Assembly: GCA_025351125.1 (NCBI GenBank)
Contig: JANXWN010000444.1
Coordinates: 1-7,166 of the forward strand
From: Caulobacteraceae bacterium
GTDB lineage: Bacteria; Pseudomonadota; Alphaproteobacteria; Caulobacterales; Caulobacteraceae
Direction of reading: 5' to 3'
Length of the DNA stretch: 7,166 nt
Position 1 is the stretch's first letter; each line of letters starts with the position of its first letter. Positions 6,008 to 7,166 of this stretch are shown piece by piece. The translations under genes were made by a program, and so were the position numbers. The notes beneath the pieces were generated by a model. That model was given only the letters and a program-made list of their open reading frames with translations, searched no databases and was not told where the DNA came from.

Positions 6008-6847
6008 CTATGTTGGCCTTTCGGCTCGATCCACCCGCTCCTTCAGCGTCATCAAATCCCCCCAACTCTTCTTCTTTGCCGCCGGCTGGCGCAGTAGGAA
6101 TGCCGGATGGAGCGTGGGTAGCGCCGGGATTTCCAGCGAACCGTCAGCCGAACGCCACTCGAACCAACGCCCGTGCAGGCTCAAAATACCGTCGTTGGTC
6201 TTTAGCATGGCTTTTGCTGCGGCGCCGCCGACGAGAAGCAAAAATTTTGGCCTCACGAGCGCTATCGCCCGGTCCAAGAACGGCGCGCAGGCAGCTTGCT
6301 CGTCGAGGGTCGGAGTGCGGTTGCCCGGTGGGCGCCAAAAGACGGTATTGGTAATAAACACCCGACCCTCGAGTCCGGCGGCGGCCAACATTCGATCCAA
6401 CAGTTGACCGGCGCGACCCACGAACGGGGCGCCTTGCGCGTCCTCGTCGCCGCCAGGCGCTTCGCCAACAATCATCACCGGGGCGTCGGGAGCGCCACGC
6501 GAAAAAACGGCGCGGCGTGCGCCGGCGGTCTTCAGGGGGCAGCCGTCGAAAGCGGTGATGGCGGCTTCCAAGGCTGCTAGGTCCGGCGCGGAGGCGGCCA
6601 CGCCGCGGGCGTCGGCGATGACGTCGTGATCGAGCCCAGGGGTGGCGGCAATGTCTTCGACCACGAGCTTCTCGCTGGGAGGCGACGGCGGACGGACCGC
6701 CGCCGACTGTAACCGCGCGGCGGGCGTGGGGGCCGACGCGGTTCGATCGCTCGCCTGATCGGCGTAAAGCGTGTCCACGCCACTATCGACCCAAAAGGCG
6801 AGCAGGCTTTCAAAGGCGCGCGTAGCGACGTCGGGGGACTGAAACAC
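6008..6847 (-). CDS. Uracil-DNA glycosylase, family 4-like
   Basis: This is a 279-residue DNA repair enzyme that removes uracil from DNA to start base excision repair. The family-4-type core begins near residue 95. It has 'GEAPGGDEDAQGAPFVGRAGQLL' region (128-150) as motif A with the catalytic pocket, 'VFITNTVFWRPPGNRTPT' (163-180), 'PKFLLLVGGAAAKAML' (200-215) and motif B 'LHPAFLLRQP' (246-255). Family 4 enzymes usually hold a [4Fe-4S] cluster with four Cys. Here only Cys103 and Cys187 remain; the other two positions are Phe100 and Trp171, as I recall for several alphaproteobacterial relatives. Residues about 30-95 are a Pro/Ala-rich linker after a short helical N-terminus. I chose GTG 6847, with AAGGAG five bases before it, over the TTG at 6868, which lies upstream of that site. 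It is divergent from the ETF oxidoreductase with 84 bases between. Confidence 0.92.
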   Translation of the reverse strand: MFQSPDVATRAFESLLAFWVDSGVDTLYADQASDRTASAPTPAARLQSAAVRPPSPPSEKLVVEDIAATPGLDHDVIADARGVAASAPDLAALEAAITAFDGCPLKTAGARRAVFSRGAPDAPVMIVGEAPGGDEDAQGAPFVGRAGQLLDRMLAAAGLEGRVFITNTVFWRPPGNRTPTLDEQAACAPFLDRAIALVRPKFLLLVGGAAAKAMLKTNDGILSLHGRWFEWRSADGSLEIPALPTLHPAFLLRQPAAKKKSWGDLMTLKERVDRAERPT

Positions 6848-6852
6848 GGTTT

Positions 6853-6858
6853 CTCCTT
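6853..6858 (-). promoter_or_regulatory. Ribosome binding site deciding the glycosylase start
   Basis: On the minus strand AAGGAG lies 5 bases before GTG 6847. The TTG at 6868 is upstream of this site, so a longer protein starting there would have to include the site inside its own coding sequence. Confidence 0.75.
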
Positions 6859-6917
6859 GACCGTTCAACCATCGCCTTCGATTAAGCGTTAGGCAAGTCC
6901 GTGGTCGAAACGAAAAC

Positions 6918-6923
6918 AGGGGA
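6918..6923 (+). promoter_or_regulatory. Ribosome binding site of the ETF oxidoreductase gene
   Basis: AGGGGA lies 8 bases before ATG 6932. A second purine block, GGAG at 6926-6929, is too close to be the main site. A GTG directly before the ATG is also in frame but less likely. Confidence 0.65.
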
Positions 6924-6931
6924 TCGGAGTG

Positions 6932-7166
6932 ATGAGCGCAGACGCTGAACGCGAAGCGATGGACTACGACATAGTCATCGTCGGCGCCGGACCCGCGGGG
7001 CTGTCGGCGGCCATTCGTTTAAAGCAACGCGCCGCCGAGACGGGTTCGGAGATTTCCGTGGCCGTGTTGGAAAAAGGCTCGGAGGTGGGAGCGCACATTC
7101 TGTCGGGCGCGGTCATCGATCCCAAAGCGCTCAACGAGCTAATTCCAGATTGGCAGGCCAAGGGCG
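6932..7166 (+). CDS. Electron transfer flavoprotein-ubiquinone oxidoreductase, N-terminal part (runs off right edge)
   Basis: Only 78 residues are visible but they are diagnostic. 'MDYDIVIVGAGPAGLSAAIRLKQ' region (10-32) is the FAD-binding beta-alpha-beta with GxGxxG at Gly18-Gly20-Gly23. 'VAVLEKGSEVGAHILSGAVIDPKALNELIPDW' region (43-74) contains the Glu47 that binds the FAD ribose and the 'GAHILSGAV' signature of ETF-QO. The enzyme is a membrane-bound FAD and [4Fe-4S] protein that passes electrons from electron transfer flavoprotein, fed by fatty acid and amino acid dehydrogenases, to ubiquinone. The Fe-S domain lies beyond the edge. The gene is divergent from the glycosylase and shares an 84-base promoter region with it. 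Confidence 0.95.
   Translation, partial: MSADAEREAMDYDIVIVGAGPAGLSAAIRLKQRAAETGSEISVAVLEKGSEVGAHILSGAVIDPKALNELIPDWQAKG

Noticed and set aside
5979..6407. Plus-strand open frame preceded by a strong AAAGGAG
   Set aside because: The AAAGGAG abuts the ATG with no spacing, and the frame is antisense to the well-supported glycosylase; its product is Ser/Arg/Ala-rich and resembles no family.

Overview
The window looks like ordinary chromosomal DNA of an alphaproteobacterium, probably environmental and of moderately high GC. Four things point that way. The aspartate-semialdehyde dehydrogenase begins MGYRVAVVGATG, as in that class. The surface protein ends in the PEPxxWA form of the PEP-CTERM signal. 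The uracil-DNA glycosylase is a family-4-like form with 'FWRPPGNR' in place of 'KCRPP'. It stands divergently beside an ETF-ubiquinone oxidoreductase. No mobile element, CRISPR array, tRNA or rRNA was seen, and no gene-free stretch exceeds about 120 bases.

Left part (1-1003, minus strand): the N-terminal part of asd (lysine/threonine/methionine pathway) runs off the left edge. Upstream of it on the same strand is a stand-alone MOSC-domain protein. Divergent from MOSC is a small secreted DUF4440/SnoaL-like (NTF2-fold) protein at 1097-1552.

Middle part (1617-5004, all plus strand): a flavin-dependent luciferase-like monooxygenase, a secreted DUF2141 protein, a radical SAM enzyme with a Cys-rich C-terminal domain, and a secreted PEP-CTERM protein closed by a strong intrinsic terminator. 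Each gene is separated by 60-120 bases, so one operon is not evident. The radical SAM protein, its neighbours and the AT-rich leader before the PEP-CTERM gene are the least understood parts.

Right part (5100-7166): an RhtA-like EamA exporter for threonine/homoserine-type amino acids. It converges on the uracil-DNA glycosylase, and then the start of ETF-ubiquinone oxidoreductase runs off the right edge. asd makes the precursor of homoserine and threonine, and an RhtA-like pump may export them. The two genes are 5 kb apart, so this is only a thematic link.

I did not find a convincing new multi-gene system. The best leads are the radical SAM protein with its unusual auxiliary cysteines and a nearby 15-base palindrome, the CCDG-containing PEP-CTERM protein, and the glycosylase that lacks two of the four usual Fe-S cysteines.
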